Part shown: piece after piece, positions 1 to 7,805 of the stretch
Position numbering within the stretch: position 1 is the stretch's first letter
Layout: each line of letters opens with the position of its first letter
NCBI GenBank assembly: GCA_002415335.1
Contig: DHXL01000072.1
Location: forward strand, 1 to 28,446
DNA length: 28,446 nucleotides
Direction of reading: 5' to 3'
Source: Oxalobacteraceae bacterium UBA5157
Lineage (GTDB): Bacteria; Pseudomonadota; Gammaproteobacteria; Burkholderiales; Burkholderiaceae_D
Translations under genes and position numbers: made by a program
Notes under the pieces: generated by a model
Databases searched by the model: none
Seen by the model: only the letters and a program-made list of their open reading frames with translations
What the model was told of the DNA's origin: nothing

Positions 1-162
1 GGCCGGCGATCCGGCCGCGGTCCCACGCCTGCTTCATGTCGCAAGGCCTTCACTGCTGACCGGCAAATTTCATTGCTTGTTGTTGCAGCCAGCGGACATT
101 AGCACCGACATTTCTGTAACGACAGCAACGCCGACTGACTGGTCGGAGCCGGGTCTATGTCC

Positions 163-179
163 TTGTTTTATATAAACAA
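163..179. promoter_or_regulatory. Inverted repeat TTGTTT-TATAT-AAACAA
   Basis: Perfect 6-bp arms (TTGTTT and AAACAA) flank an AT-only 5-base centre in the most AT-rich part of the leader. It could be a regulator site or part of a promoter. Only the symmetry is seen; no regulator family is recognised. Confidence 0.25.
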
Positions 180-388
180 AGCAATTTGTTGCAACGCCGC
201 AATGCGTTACGATTCCTTACATTGGATTGCCGCCTGCGGCGCTTCACGCGCTCAATCGGGAATGAAAAGACACGCGCACGCGCTATTTCCTGTGCTGTAA
301 TGAAGCGCAATGAAAGCTAACAATTCATTACAAATCCGGACGCATACTTACCTGCGCACGGCGACTGCCATCGGCTATAGTCTGTCCA

Positions 389-411
389 GCAAGAACCCTT
401 CAGGGTCTTGC
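389..411. promoter_or_regulatory. Bulged inverted repeat in operon leader
   Basis: The arms GCAAGA(A)CCCT and AGGGTCTTGC are complementary over 10 pairs with one bulged A and a 2-base centre. It sits about 95 bases before the binding-protein start and just downstream of a TATAGT hexamer. It could be an operator for the response regulator encoded in the same operon or an RNA hairpin in the 5' leader. No T-run follows it, so it is not an intrinsic terminator. Confidence 0.3.
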
Positions 412-492
412 CGTGTCGGAACATGGCTTCAAGACCATCCGGCTGTCAGCGCGAACCAGCTCGGCTCGTGCGGACCCTGGGCTAGGCCCAGC

Positions 493-500
493 AGGAGGGG
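493..500 (+). promoter_or_regulatory. Shine-Dalgarno that selects the ATG at 507
   Basis: The strong AGGAGGGG sequence lies directly against an ATG at 501 and 6-8 bases before a second in-frame ATG at 507. The normal spacing favours 507 as the real start of the substrate-binding protein. Confidence 0.6.
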
Positions 501-506
501 ATGACG

Positions 507-1817
507 ATGCAAACACCGGGAAAAATTTCATTGCGGTATCGCGAAGCCGGCCGCCGCCCCGCGTTCGCGCTGTGTGGCTGCTTGCTACTGGTCCTGTGCG
601 GCTTGGGCCCCTGCTTGGCACAGGCGCAGACGCAGACGCTCCAGGTATTGCATTGGTGGGAGTCAACCAGCGAACACAAGGCGATCAATGTGCTCGCGGC
701 AAAATTGAACGAGGAAAATATTCAATGGCGCGAGGCCTTGATTCCCGGCGGCTCCGGGGTCGGCGCCAGCATCGTCCTGAAAAGCCGCGTGCTGGCCGGC
801 GACGCGCCTGAAGTCGCGCAACTCAACGGCATGGTCACGCTGGGCGAATGGGCGGACCTGGGCTTGCTGCTCGAATTTGATTCGGTGGCCGCCAGCGGCA
901 AGTGGGACAAGCTGCTGTTTCCGACCGTGTTGGCGATAGTTCAGCCGCGCGGCCATTTCGTCGCCGCCCCGCTCGGCATTCATCGCATCAACACCCTGTT
1001 CTACAACCGAAAGCTGTTCAGCCAATACGACCTCGCGCCGCCGCAGACGTGGGACGACTTCGAGCGGGTCGCCACCAAATTGCAGCAGGCGGGCATCGTT
1101 CCGCTGGCGCAGAGCAGCGAACCGTGGCAGGTCGCGACCTTGTTCGAAACGCTGGTGCTGGCCGAAAGCGGTCCGTCTTTCTACCGCGATCTATTTGTCA
1201 GGAAGGATCCGCATGCGTTTGCCGATCCCCGGCTCGCCCATGCGCTCGGGCGCCTGCGGATGCTGAAGAAATGGATGGCCTCGCCGATACAAGAGCGCCT
1301 CTGGACCGAGGTCGCGCGCCAGTTCGCCGACGGCGGGGCGGCCATGATGGTGATGGGCGACTTCATGAAGGGAGAGCTGAACGCCTGGGGCTTCGCCACT
1401 GACGGCGCGTTCGGCTGTACGGCGGTGCCGGACACCGGCAATTATCATCTGTACGATGTCGACACACTGGTGATGTTGGCCACGGACGGTTCGCATCGGC
1501 AGGCGCAGGAAAAGCTGGCCCAGATCATCGTGTCGCCGGCAATCCAGAGCGATTACAATCAAATCAAGGGATCGATACCGGTGCTGCGTAATCCGGATCT
1601 GTCGAAAATGGATAGCTGGTCGCGCGCATCGTGGAAGCTGTTTTCGCGCGGCGCTGCGTTTCAGGTGCCCAGCCTGGTGCACCGGATGGCCACCGATGAA
1701 ATGACCAAGGATGCCATGATCGCCGTCGTGCATCGCTTCTTCATGGACGACCAGATCAGCGTCTCGGAAGCGCAGCGCCGGCTCGGTGCGATCGCGCGTG
1801 CGATGACCAGAAAATGA
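507..1817 (+). CDS. ABC-type sugar substrate-binding protein (orphan)
   Basis: The predicted product is a periplasmic solute-binding protein of the family that binds mono- or oligosaccharides (extracellular solute-binding protein family 1). From the start chosen at 507 it has 436 residues. It opens with a basic N-region, a hydrophobic stretch rich in Leu/Cys/Gly, and a likely signal-peptidase site after AQA. The mature protein begins with the family-typical pattern LQVLHWWES and carries the later landmarks NTLFYNRKLF, PQTWDDFE and GGAAMMVMGDFMKGEL. The upstream ATG at 501 is too close to the Shine-Dalgarno. Stop and the next start are 10 bases apart, so it is co-transcribed with a response regulator and histidine kinase. 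No permease or ATPase gene is nearby, which is unusual for this family and suggests a sensing role. The actual ligand cannot be read from sequence. Confidence 0.88.
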   Translation: MQTPGKISLRYREAGRRPAFALCGCLLLVLCGLGPCLAQAQTQTLQVLHWWESTSEHKAINVLAAKLNEENIQWREALIPGGSGVGASIVLKSRVLAGDAPEVAQLNGMVTLGEWADLGLLLEFDSVAASGKWDKLLFPTVLAIVQPRGHFVAAPLGIHRINTLFYNRKLFSQYDLAPPQTWDDFERVATKLQQAGIVPLAQSSEPWQVATLFETLVLAESGPSFYRDLFVRKDPHAFADPRLAHALGRLRMLKKWMASPIQERLWTEVARQFADGGAAMMVMGDFMKGELNAWGFATDGAFGCTAVPDTGNYHLYDVDTLVMLATDGSHRQAQEKLAQIIVSPAIQSDYNQIKGSIPVLRNPDLSKMDSWSRASWKLFSRGAAFQVPSLVHRMATDEMTKDAMIAVVHRFFMDDQISVSEAQRRLGAIARAMTRK

Positions 1818-1827
1818 ACGGGAAATA

Positions 1828-2538
1828 ATGCGCAAGATACTCATCGTCGACGATGACCAGAAGACGCGGATGCTCCTGAAAACCTATCTGGAAAAAAACC
1901 AGTATGAAGTGCGGCTGGCGCACGACGGCGAGGCTTTCCTGGCGGAATTCAACCGCTGCGCCGACGACTTGTCGCTGGTGATCCTGGACGTGATGCTGCC
2001 CGACACCGACGGCTTTGCGCTATGCAAGATCGTCCGGCGCCGCTCCAACGTCCCGATTATCATGCTGACCGCCAGTTCCGATGAAACCGACCGCGTCGTC
2101 GGGCTGGAACTGGGGGCCGACGATTACATCGCCAAGCCGTACAGCCCGCGCGAATTATTGGCGCGGATCAAGGCCATCCATCGGCGCGCCGGGATCGAGA
2201 ATATTTCGGCTTCGCGATACTATCGATTTGTCGGCTTCACGCTCGATACCGTCGCGCGCACCGTGGTCGATGCATCGGGCCAGGTCGTCCCGCTCACCGG
2301 CCTCGACTTTCAATTGCTGCGGTATTTTATCGAACATCCGGGGGTCATCCTCGATCGCAATGTGCTGTGTGAAGAAACGCGGGGGCGCGATGCCGGTCCG
2401 CTGGATCGCTCGCTGGACGTGCAAATAAGCCGGCTGCGCCTGCGGCTGAACGATGGCGGCAAACAGCCGCTGTTGATCAAGACCGTGCGCGGGGCCGGCT
2501 ATGTTTTCTCGGCCGATGTCAGCGTCTCGAATGCCTGA
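1828..2538 (+). CDS. OmpR/PhoB-family response regulator
   Basis: This is a 236-residue DNA-binding response regulator. The receiver domain (about 1-120) has the acidic pocket at D8-D10, the phospho-acceptor Asp54 in LVILDVMLPD, the switch Thr in IIMLTAS and the conserved Lys in YIAKPY. The C-terminal winged helix (about 130-230) has the family signature LTGLDFQLLRYF, then RSLDVQISRLRLRL and IKTVRGAGYVF. The ATG at 1828 is preceded by a GGGAAAT element. It lies 10 bases after the binding-protein gene, and its last 8 bases overlap the kinase gene, an arrangement typical of translational coupling. It most likely controls its own operon and perhaps sugar-related genes elsewhere; the targets are unknown. 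Confidence 0.95.
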   Translation: MRKILIVDDDQKTRMLLKTYLEKNQYEVRLAHDGEAFLAEFNRCADDLSLVILDVMLPDTDGFALCKIVRRRSNVPIIMLTASSDETDRVVGLELGADDYIAKPYSPRELLARIKAIHRRAGIENISASRYYRFVGFTLDTVARTVVDASGQVVPLTGLDFQLLRYFIEHPGVILDRNVLCEETRGRDAGPLDRSLDVQISRLRLRLNDGGKQPLLIKTVRGAGYVFSADVSVSNA

Positions 2539-3997
2539 ACCGGCGCGCTCCGCCAGGTTGCTCGATTGGATCCTGCCGCAATCGCTGCTGGGACGGCTGT
2601 CCATCGTGATGGTGGTCGGCGTGATGTTGACGCAATTGGCGGGCAACCTGATTTGGGCCGAACAACTGCGCATCGCGTCGCGCAGCGATGTGAAGACGGC
2701 ATCCCAGCACCTGGCGCACAGCGCAGCGAGCGCGGTGCGCTACTTCCTGAGTTTGCCGCCGAACTACCGGCCGCTGATCATCAAGCAGGCACGCGAAATG
2801 GGCGGCACCCGTTTCTTTGTCAACCTCAACCGCGCGCCGCTCCGGATTCGTGAAATCGAGAGCCGGCCGCTGGCCCGGATCGCGATCGATCAAATCGAGA
2901 AGACGATGCGGGAAGATGTTCCGCATGTGTCGAATTACCGGATCGCGTTGGCCTGGCCGGATAATCTGAAGGTCTCCGAGGACGGCTCGAATCTGAGCGA
3001 TCTGCCCGATAACTGGGTCCAGGCGATCCTGTTGCTGACCCCGAAGCCGGCACCTATCCTGGTCATTCAAGTGGAAATGGAGTCGGGCCACTGGCTCTAT
3101 CTCGCGAGCCTGATGCCGAATCCCTATTTTCTTGAAACCAGCGATCCGATGGCACTGGACCGCCTGCTGCCGCAAGGCTTGTCGTTGGCCGCCGTATTGC
3201 TGTTGTCGATTCTGGTGGTGCGCTGGATTACGCGTCCGCTGGCAGCATTGTCCGAGGCGGCACAGGCGTTTGGCAACGGCGAACACATGCCGGCACTCCC
3301 GGAAAGCGGCAGTCGCGAATTTGTCAACACGGCACGCGCGTTCGGCGCCATGCGCGAACGCATTCAGCGCTACCTGGAAGACCGGGAGCGGCTTTTCGTG
3401 TCGATATCACATGATTTGCGCACGCCGATTACGCGCCTGAAACTACGCGCCGAATTGCTCGATGATGATGCGCTCCGCACGGAATTTCATGACGATCTTG
3501 ACGAGCTCGACATGATGGTGAAGGGTGCCCTGCAGTGCGTAAAAGATAGCGATATCCACGAGAACCCGACCGAGGTCCGTCTCGATGCGCTGATTGGCCG
3601 GATGATACGCGGCGCGGGCCTGGCCGGACACGAGGTCTCATTTTCCGAATCCGGCCTGTCGGTCATGGCCAAGCCGCTGGCACTCAAGCGGGCGATCGGC
3701 AACCTGCTCGACAACGCGCTGCATTATGGCGAGGCGGTGGAAATTTCCGTATCCGCGACCATCGAGTCGATCGAAATCCAGATTCGCGACCATGGCCCGG
3801 GTGTGCCGGAGGACGCTTTCAGCAGCTTGTTCGAACCGTATGTACGGCTGGAGCATGGGCGCGACCAGAACGAAGGCGGCATGGGTCTGGGGCTCGGCAT
3901 CGCGCGCGGCATCGTGCAAGCGCATGGCGGCGAATTGCTGTTGACGAATCATCCAGGCGGCGGCCTCAGCGCGACGATCAGGCTGCCCGCATCGTGA
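2531..3997 (+). CDS. Membrane sensor histidine kinase
   Basis: This is a 488-residue two-component sensor, the partner of the upstream regulator. The start at 2531 overlaps the regulator stop by 8 bases and is preferred over an in-frame ATG at 2501 deeper inside the regulator gene. A first membrane segment (LLGRLSIVMVVGVMLTQL) is followed by about 180 residues of periplasmic domain. The second membrane segment is LSLAAVLLLSILVV, followed by a HAMP-like segment. The phospho-acceptor His294 lies in SISHDLRTPITRLKL. The ATPase domain shows the N-box (AIGNLLDNALHYGE), G1 (DHGPGVP) and G2 (MGLGLGIA). The periplasmic domain could bind sugar directly or contact the binding protein encoded first in the operon; the second option is an inference. 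Confidence 0.93.
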   Translation: MPEPARSARLLDWILPQSLLGRLSIVMVVGVMLTQLAGNLIWAEQLRIASRSDVKTASQHLAHSAASAVRYFLSLPPNYRPLIIKQAREMGGTRFFVNLNRAPLRIREIESRPLARIAIDQIEKTMREDVPHVSNYRIALAWPDNLKVSEDGSNLSDLPDNWVQAILLLTPKPAPILVIQVEMESGHWLYLASLMPNPYFLETSDPMALDRLLPQGLSLAAVLLLSILVVRWITRPLAALSEAAQAFGNGEHMPALPESGSREFVNTARAFGAMRERIQRYLEDRERLFVSISHDLRTPITRLKLRAELLDDDALRTEFHDDLDELDMMVKGALQCVKDSDIHENPTEVRLDALIGRMIRGAGLAGHEVSFSESGLSVMAKPLALKRAIGNLLDNALHYGEAVEISVSATIESIEIQIRDHGPGVPEDAFSSLFEPYVRLEHGRDQNEGGMGLGLGIARGIVQAHGGELLLTNHPGGGLSATIRLPAS

Positions 3998-4091
3998 GGC
4001 AATGCGGCGACCGGCGCCGCGCAGCGATACACCGGTCGGAGCGTGTATCGTAGGCGTTCAACCGTGGCCGCATCGGCCGGAAAGGTCCCGC

Positions 4092-4970
4092 ATGAAAATA
4101 ATCATCCCTATCCCGAAACGGGATTTCGACCCGACCGAAGTGGCCGTCAGCTGGAAGATCCTGCACGACGCCGGGCACGATGTCGCGTTCGCCACGCCGG
4201 ACGGGAAACGCGGCCGTGCCGATCCGATCATGATCAGCGGCGCAGGGCTCGACCCGTGGGGCTGGATTCCGCTATTACGGCAGGTCCGGATGGTCGGCTT
4301 GCTGCTGCGCGCGGATCGCTTCGGGCGCGACGCATATCGCCAGCTGGAGCAGGACCAGGGTTTTTTGCAACCGCTGCGCTATGACCAACTGCAGGCCCAG
4401 GACTACGACGGCCTGCTGCTGCCGGGCGGCCATGCGCAGGGCATGAAGCAGTACCTGGAAGACAGGACGCTGCAGGGATTTGTTGCCGAATTCTTTACAG
4501 CACGGGATGCATCGGGCCGGCCCAAACCGGTGGCCGCCATCTGTCATGGCGTGCTGCTGGCTGCGCGCTCGATTTCCACAAGCAGCGGCAAGTCGGTTCT
4601 GTACGGACGCAAGACGACCGCGCTGACCTGGAAACTCGAACGCAGCGCGTGGCAGCTCGCGAAATACTTCGCACGCTTCTGGGATCCGGCGTATTACCGT
4701 ACCTATCACGAATCGAAGGGCGAGGCGGCCGGGTACTGGAGCGTCGAGGCCGAGGTCAAACGAGCGCTGGCGAGCGATAGCGATTTTCTCGATGTTCCGC
4801 GCAGCGCAGATCATCACTTTCTGAAAACCAGTGGCCTCGTGCGCGACCGCCCCGGCGACGCGCGCGCCGCATGGGTGGTCCGCGACGGCAATTACCTTTC
4901 CGCGCGCTGGCCCGGTGACGTACATTCCTTTGCAAAAGCATTCGTCAGACTGCTTGCGGCACGGGATTGA
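4092..4970 (+). CDS. DJ-1/PfpI-family protein
   Basis: The product is a 292-residue member of the type 1 glutamine amidotransferase-like DJ-1/PfpI/Hsp31 superfamily, whose members include glyoxalases, chaperones and hydratases. The nucleophile elbow is AAICHGVLL with Cys151. The N-terminus has the usual pattern of an acidic residue (Glu16) before a strand ending in DVAFATPDGK, and the central LLLPGGHAQGM motif is present. The start at 4092 is supported by AAAGG at 4081-4085; an in-frame ATG at 4002 would add 30 atypical residues and has no such site. The gene begins 94 bases after the kinase on the same strand, so it may be the last gene of the operon. It is longer than classic PfpI proteins, with an insert around residues 55-100. 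The reaction is not predictable. Confidence 0.85.
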   Translation: MKIIIPIPKRDFDPTEVAVSWKILHDAGHDVAFATPDGKRGRADPIMISGAGLDPWGWIPLLRQVRMVGLLLRADRFGRDAYRQLEQDQGFLQPLRYDQLQAQDYDGLLLPGGHAQGMKQYLEDRTLQGFVAEFFTARDASGRPKPVAAICHGVLLAARSISTSSGKSVLYGRKTTALTWKLERSAWQLAKYFARFWDPAYYRTYHESKGEAAGYWSVEAEVKRALASDSDFLDVPRSADHHFLKTSGLVRDRPGDARAAWVVRDGNYLSARWPGDVHSFAKAFVRLLAARD

Positions 4971-5463
4971 ACCATGCGCATTGCCGAACGTTAAGTCCAA
5001 CGACCGCGCAGAATCGGCCAATATTTACCTGGCGCAGAGAGCGGACGGAGGCGCGCTCTGCGACATCGCGAAGGACGCGATCCAATCCGTTGTTGACCCC
5101 ATGCACGCGTCCTGATCAGCATATCCGGTGCGGCGCGAGCCGGGGCGTGCGCACTCGGGAATTGACGATCATCGCGATGACGGTTGCCGTTTTGCGGGGC
5201 GCTTGCCAGCGCCGGCGGGTAGCGCCGTGTCGACGTCTGCTCGGCGATCGACTCTCGTGGTTGTGCGGACGGTGCGGAACTTCATGCGCGCAAAAGAATC
5301 GCAGTAGCGGTAAAACATCGCGTCCGCCGTGAGCGCGATTGCGCGCGATATCGCATGCTTGCAAATCAGAAAGCCGGAACAAAAAAATAAGCGAACGCGA
5401 AGGCGCAGCAAGCGTCCGGCAACCAACGAGACAGGCTGCCATAACAACTGGAAACCCCGTTCA

Positions 5464-5598
5464 GCGGCATGCGGAAAATCGATGCGGTGACGAGAATGTT
5501 GCAGCGCAATCGCGCGCCGGATATCTTCTATTGCCATGTGATTCGCACAATCGAATCATCGAATCGCGCGTTTTATGCCGGATGCGGCATGCGGAAAA
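5464..5598. repeat. 15-base direct repeat, 120 bases apart
   Basis: The sequence GCGGCATGCGGAAAA occurs identically at 5464-5478 and at 5584-5598. Each copy contains the palindromic core GCATGC, which is also the centre of the palindrome at 5624-5635. It may be a repeated regulator site upstream of prkA, or a trace of a local duplication. Confidence 0.4.
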
Positions 5599-5623
5599 CA
5601 GAGACCGGTTTATCGCGGTTTTG

Positions 5624-5635
5624 TTCGCATGCGAA
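5624..5635. promoter_or_regulatory. Perfect palindrome TTCGCATGCGAA
   Basis: This 12-bp perfect palindrome lies about 22 bases upstream of the sigma-S-like -10 element, overlapping where a -35 contact or activator/repressor site would be. No regulator family is recognised from it. Confidence 0.35.
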
Positions 5636-5657
5636 GCCGATATTTTTTTTAAAATGA

Positions 5658-5668
5658 TCTACACTGAA
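5658..5668 (+). promoter_or_regulatory. Sigma-S-like extended -10 element for prkA
   Basis: TCTACACTGAA matches the known RpoS-type extended -10 pattern (KCTAYACTTAA) at all but one position. There is no good -35 hexamer, which RpoS promoters tolerate. It would start transcription about 115 bases before the prkA ATG at 5786. The E. coli homologous operon yeaGH is known to depend on RpoS, which fits. Assignment is by pattern only. Confidence 0.4.
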
Positions 5669-5785
5669 ATTACTGCGCAGCAATCGGAAAGTGCGCGTAT
5701 TATTTAAATGTCGCGCAACCGGTACTGTCTCCATCCGACAGTCAACGAGCGGTGGATTTATTCGAAGGACTCAAAGGACATTCAC

Positions 5786-7708
5786 ATGAAAATCTTTGAC
5801 AACTACACGGCACGGTACGAGCGCACCAAGGAGGAAGAATTCTCCCTGCAGGAATATCTGGATCTGTGCAAACGCGATTCTCTCGCCTATGCCTCCGCCG
5901 CGGAACGTATGCTGGCGGCGATCGGCGAACCCGAGCTGGTCGATACCCGCAACGATTCCCGGCTCTCGCGCATCTTTGCCAACAAAGTCATCAAGATCTA
6001 TCCTGCGTTCCGTGAGTTTTACGGCACCGAAGAAGTGATCGAGCAGGTGGTCGCGTACTTCCGTCATGCGGCGCAAGGTCTGGAAGAGCGCAAACAAATT
6101 CTCTATCTGCTGGGACCGGTCGGCGGCGGCAAGTCGTCGATCGCGGAAAAACTCAAGTCCCTGATGGAGAAGGTGCCGTTCTATTGCATCAAGGGTTCGC
6201 CGGTCAATGAATCGCCGCTCGGCTTGTTCAACGAGGACGAAGATGGCGTCATTCTCGAAGAGGACTATGGCATTCCGCGCCGCTACCTGCGCACGATTCC
6301 GAGCCCGTGGGCGGTCAAGCGCTTGCACGAATTCAACGGCGACATCAACCAGTTCCGCGTCGTGCGGCGCTATCCGTCGGTGCTGAAACAGGTTGCGATT
6401 TCGAAGACCGAACCGGGTGACGAAAACAATCAGGATATTTCGTCGCTGGTCGGCAAGGTCGATATCCGCAAGCTGGAGGATTATGCGCAAGATGATCCGG
6501 ACGCCTACAGCTATTCGGGCGGCCTGTGTCTATCGAACCAGGGGTTGATGGAATTCGTCGAGATGTTCAAGGCGCCGATCAAGGTGCTGCATCCGTTGCT
6601 GACGGCGACGCAAGAAAGCAATTACAAAGGCACCGAGGGTTTCGGTGCGATCCCGTTCGACGGCATCGTGCTGGCGCACTCGAATGAGTCGGAATGGAAG
6701 GCGTTCAAGAACAACAAGAACAATGAAGCCTTCCTCGATCGAATTTATATCGTCAAGGTGCCGTACTGCCTGCGCGTGACCGATGAAATCAAGATCTACG
6801 ACAAGCTGGTGCGCAACTCGTCTTTGTCGCAGGCGCCATGTGCGCCCGGCACGCTGAAAATGATGGCGCAGTTTTCCGTATTGTCGCGTCTGAAGGAACC
6901 GGAAAATTCGAGCATTTTCAGCAAGATGCAGGTGTATGACGGCGAGAACCTGAAAGATACGGACCCCAAGGCGAAGTCGCGCCAGGAATACAGTGACTAC
7001 GCCGGCGTCGATGAAGGCATGAACGGCTTGTCGACGCGTTTCGCATTCAAGATCTTGTCGAAGGTGTTCAATTTCGACACGACCGAAGTCGCCGCCAATC
7101 CGGTACATTTGCTGTACGTGCTGGAGCAGCAAATCGAACGCGAGCAATTCCCGCCGGAAACCGAACAAAAGTATTTCGCGTACATCAAGGAATACCTGGC
7201 GCAACGCTACGTCGACTTTATCGGCAAGGAAATCCAGACCGCTTACCTGGAGAGTTATTCCGAGTACGGCCAAAATATTTTCGACCGCTATGTGACGTTC
7301 GCCGACTTCTGGATTCAGGATCAGGAATTCCGCGATCCGGATACCGGCGAGAGTTTCGATCGCGATGCGCTCAACAACGAACTGGAGAAAATCGAGAAGC
7401 CGGCCGGCATTTCCAACCCGAAGGATTTCCGCAACGAGATCGTCAACTTCGTGTTGCGCGCGCGCGCGCACAACGCCGGCAAGAACCCGGTCTGGACCAG
7501 CTACGAAAAACTGCGGACCGTGATCGAGAAGAAGATGTTTTCCAACACCGAAGAGCTGCTGCCGGTCATTTCCTTCAATGCGAAAGCGACCGCCGACGAT
7601 GTCAACAAGCATCAGGAGTTCGTCGCGCGCATGGTGGACAAGGGTTACACGGCGAAACAGGTGCGGCTGTTGTGCGATTGGTATCTGCGCGTCAGGAAGT
7701 CTTCTTAA
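5786..7708 (+). CDS. prkA: PrkA-family serine protein kinase / AAA protein
   Basis: The 640-residue product closely matches the length of E. coli YeaG (644). It begins MKIFDNYTARYERTKEEEFS, a typical PrkA N-terminus. The AAA-type domain has the Walker A motif GPVGGGKSS at residues 110-118 with Lys116. The PrkA C-terminal domain follows, with conserved stretches such as GLSTRFAFKILSKVFN and NVLEK-like helices near the end. The start at 5786 is supported by AAAGGA at 5773-5778; an upstream in-frame ATG at 5708 would add 26 residues foreign to the family. PrkA proteins act in the cytoplasm in stationary-phase, nitrogen-starvation and sporulation responses. In proteobacteria they are almost always encoded with yeaH and spoVR, as here. 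Direct substrates are unknown in this organism. Confidence 0.95.
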   Translation: MKIFDNYTARYERTKEEEFSLQEYLDLCKRDSLAYASAAERMLAAIGEPELVDTRNDSRLSRIFANKVIKIYPAFREFYGTEEVIEQVVAYFRHAAQGLEERKQILYLLGPVGGGKSSIAEKLKSLMEKVPFYCIKGSPVNESPLGLFNEDEDGVILEEDYGIPRRYLRTIPSPWAVKRLHEFNGDINQFRVVRRYPSVLKQVAISKTEPGDENNQDISSLVGKVDIRKLEDYAQDDPDAYSYSGGLCLSNQGLMEFVEMFKAPIKVLHPLLTATQESNYKGTEGFGAIPFDGIVLAHSNESEWKAFKNNKNNEAFLDRIYIVKVPYCLRVTDEIKIYDKLVRNSSLSQAPCAPGTLKMMAQFSVLSRLKEPENSSIFSKMQVYDGENLKDTDPKAKSRQEYSDYAGVDEGMNGLSTRFAFKILSKVFNFDTTEVAANPVHLLYVLEQQIEREQFPPETEQKYFAYIKEYLAQRYVDFIGKEIQTAYLESYSEYGQNIFDRYVTFADFWIQDQEFRDPDTGESFDRDALNNELEKIEKPAGISNPKDFRNEIVNFVLRARAHNAGKNPVWTSYEKLRTVIEKKMFSNTEELLPVISFNAKATADDVNKHQEFVARMVDKGYTAKQVRLLCDWYLRVRKSS

Positions 7709-7716
7709 TGCATTGC

Positions 7717-7784
7717 GGGACAGAGTTTGTGAGGCGCCGTAGCGCGCCGAATTATCTCGATGCCGCTTGACGGTACTCTGTCCC
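7717..7784. repeat. 68-base inverted-repeat element between prkA and yeaH
   Basis: A perfect 10-bp inverted repeat (GGGACAGAGT at 7717-7726, ACTCTGTCCC at 7775-7784) encloses 48 bases. These contain a second hairpin, GGCGC (7733-7737) pairing with GCGCC (7744-7748). The element begins 8 bases after the prkA stop and ends 21 bases before the yeaH start. It looks like a small dispersed repeat of the REP/MITE kind, or a mRNA processing or stabilising structure inside an operon. There is no T-run after either stem, so an intrinsic terminator is unlikely. Whether other copies exist in the genome cannot be seen here. Confidence 0.5.
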
Positions 7785-7793
7785 CAACACTAT

Positions 7794-7800
7794 AGAGAGA
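7794..7800 (+). promoter_or_regulatory. Ribosome site for a TTG start of yeaH
   Basis: The AGAGAGA run ends 5 bases before the TTG at 7806. It supports that codon as the yeaH start even though no ATG is available where homologues begin. Confidence 0.45.
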
Positions 7801-7805
7801 ATAGC

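Larger units (their letters stand above)
1..506. other. Leader region without a convincing gene
   Basis: No convincing gene lies here; the short open frames have no family resemblance and overlap one another on both strands. The first 16 bases form a perfect 6-bp inverted repeat (GGCCGG, CGAT, CCGGCC) with no following T-run, so it is not a clear terminator. The stretch from about 100 to 350 is richer in A and T than the rest of the window, as expected of a promoter region. It contains an inverted repeat at 163-179, a TATAGT hexamer at 376-381 with no well-spaced -35 partner, and a stem at 389-411. I infer that it holds the promoter and leader of the downstream binding-protein/two-component operon. 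Confidence 0.5.
4971..5785. other. 815-base gap upstream of prkA
   Basis: I see no convincing gene. Several overlapping open frames on both strands (the longest about 120 codons on the minus strand, 5169-5537) lack recognisable family features and ribosome sites. The right half becomes richer in A and T. It holds a 15-base direct repeat (5464-5478 and 5584-5598), a perfect 12-bp palindrome (5624-5635), a run of nine T around 5642-5650 and a sigma-S-like -10 element (5658-5668). I infer a long regulatory region for the prkA operon, possibly with remnants of decayed sequence on its left side. Confidence 0.5.

Noticed and set aside
5350..5385. Sigma-54 promoter (GG-N10-GC) upstream of prkA
   Set aside because: TTGCA near 5354 has no GG at the required distance, and no other site in the gap fitted.
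5708..5785. Upstream ATG (5708) as the prkA start
   Set aside because: It would add 26 residues not found in the family and lacks a ribosome site; the ATG at 5786 has AAAGGA at proper spacing.
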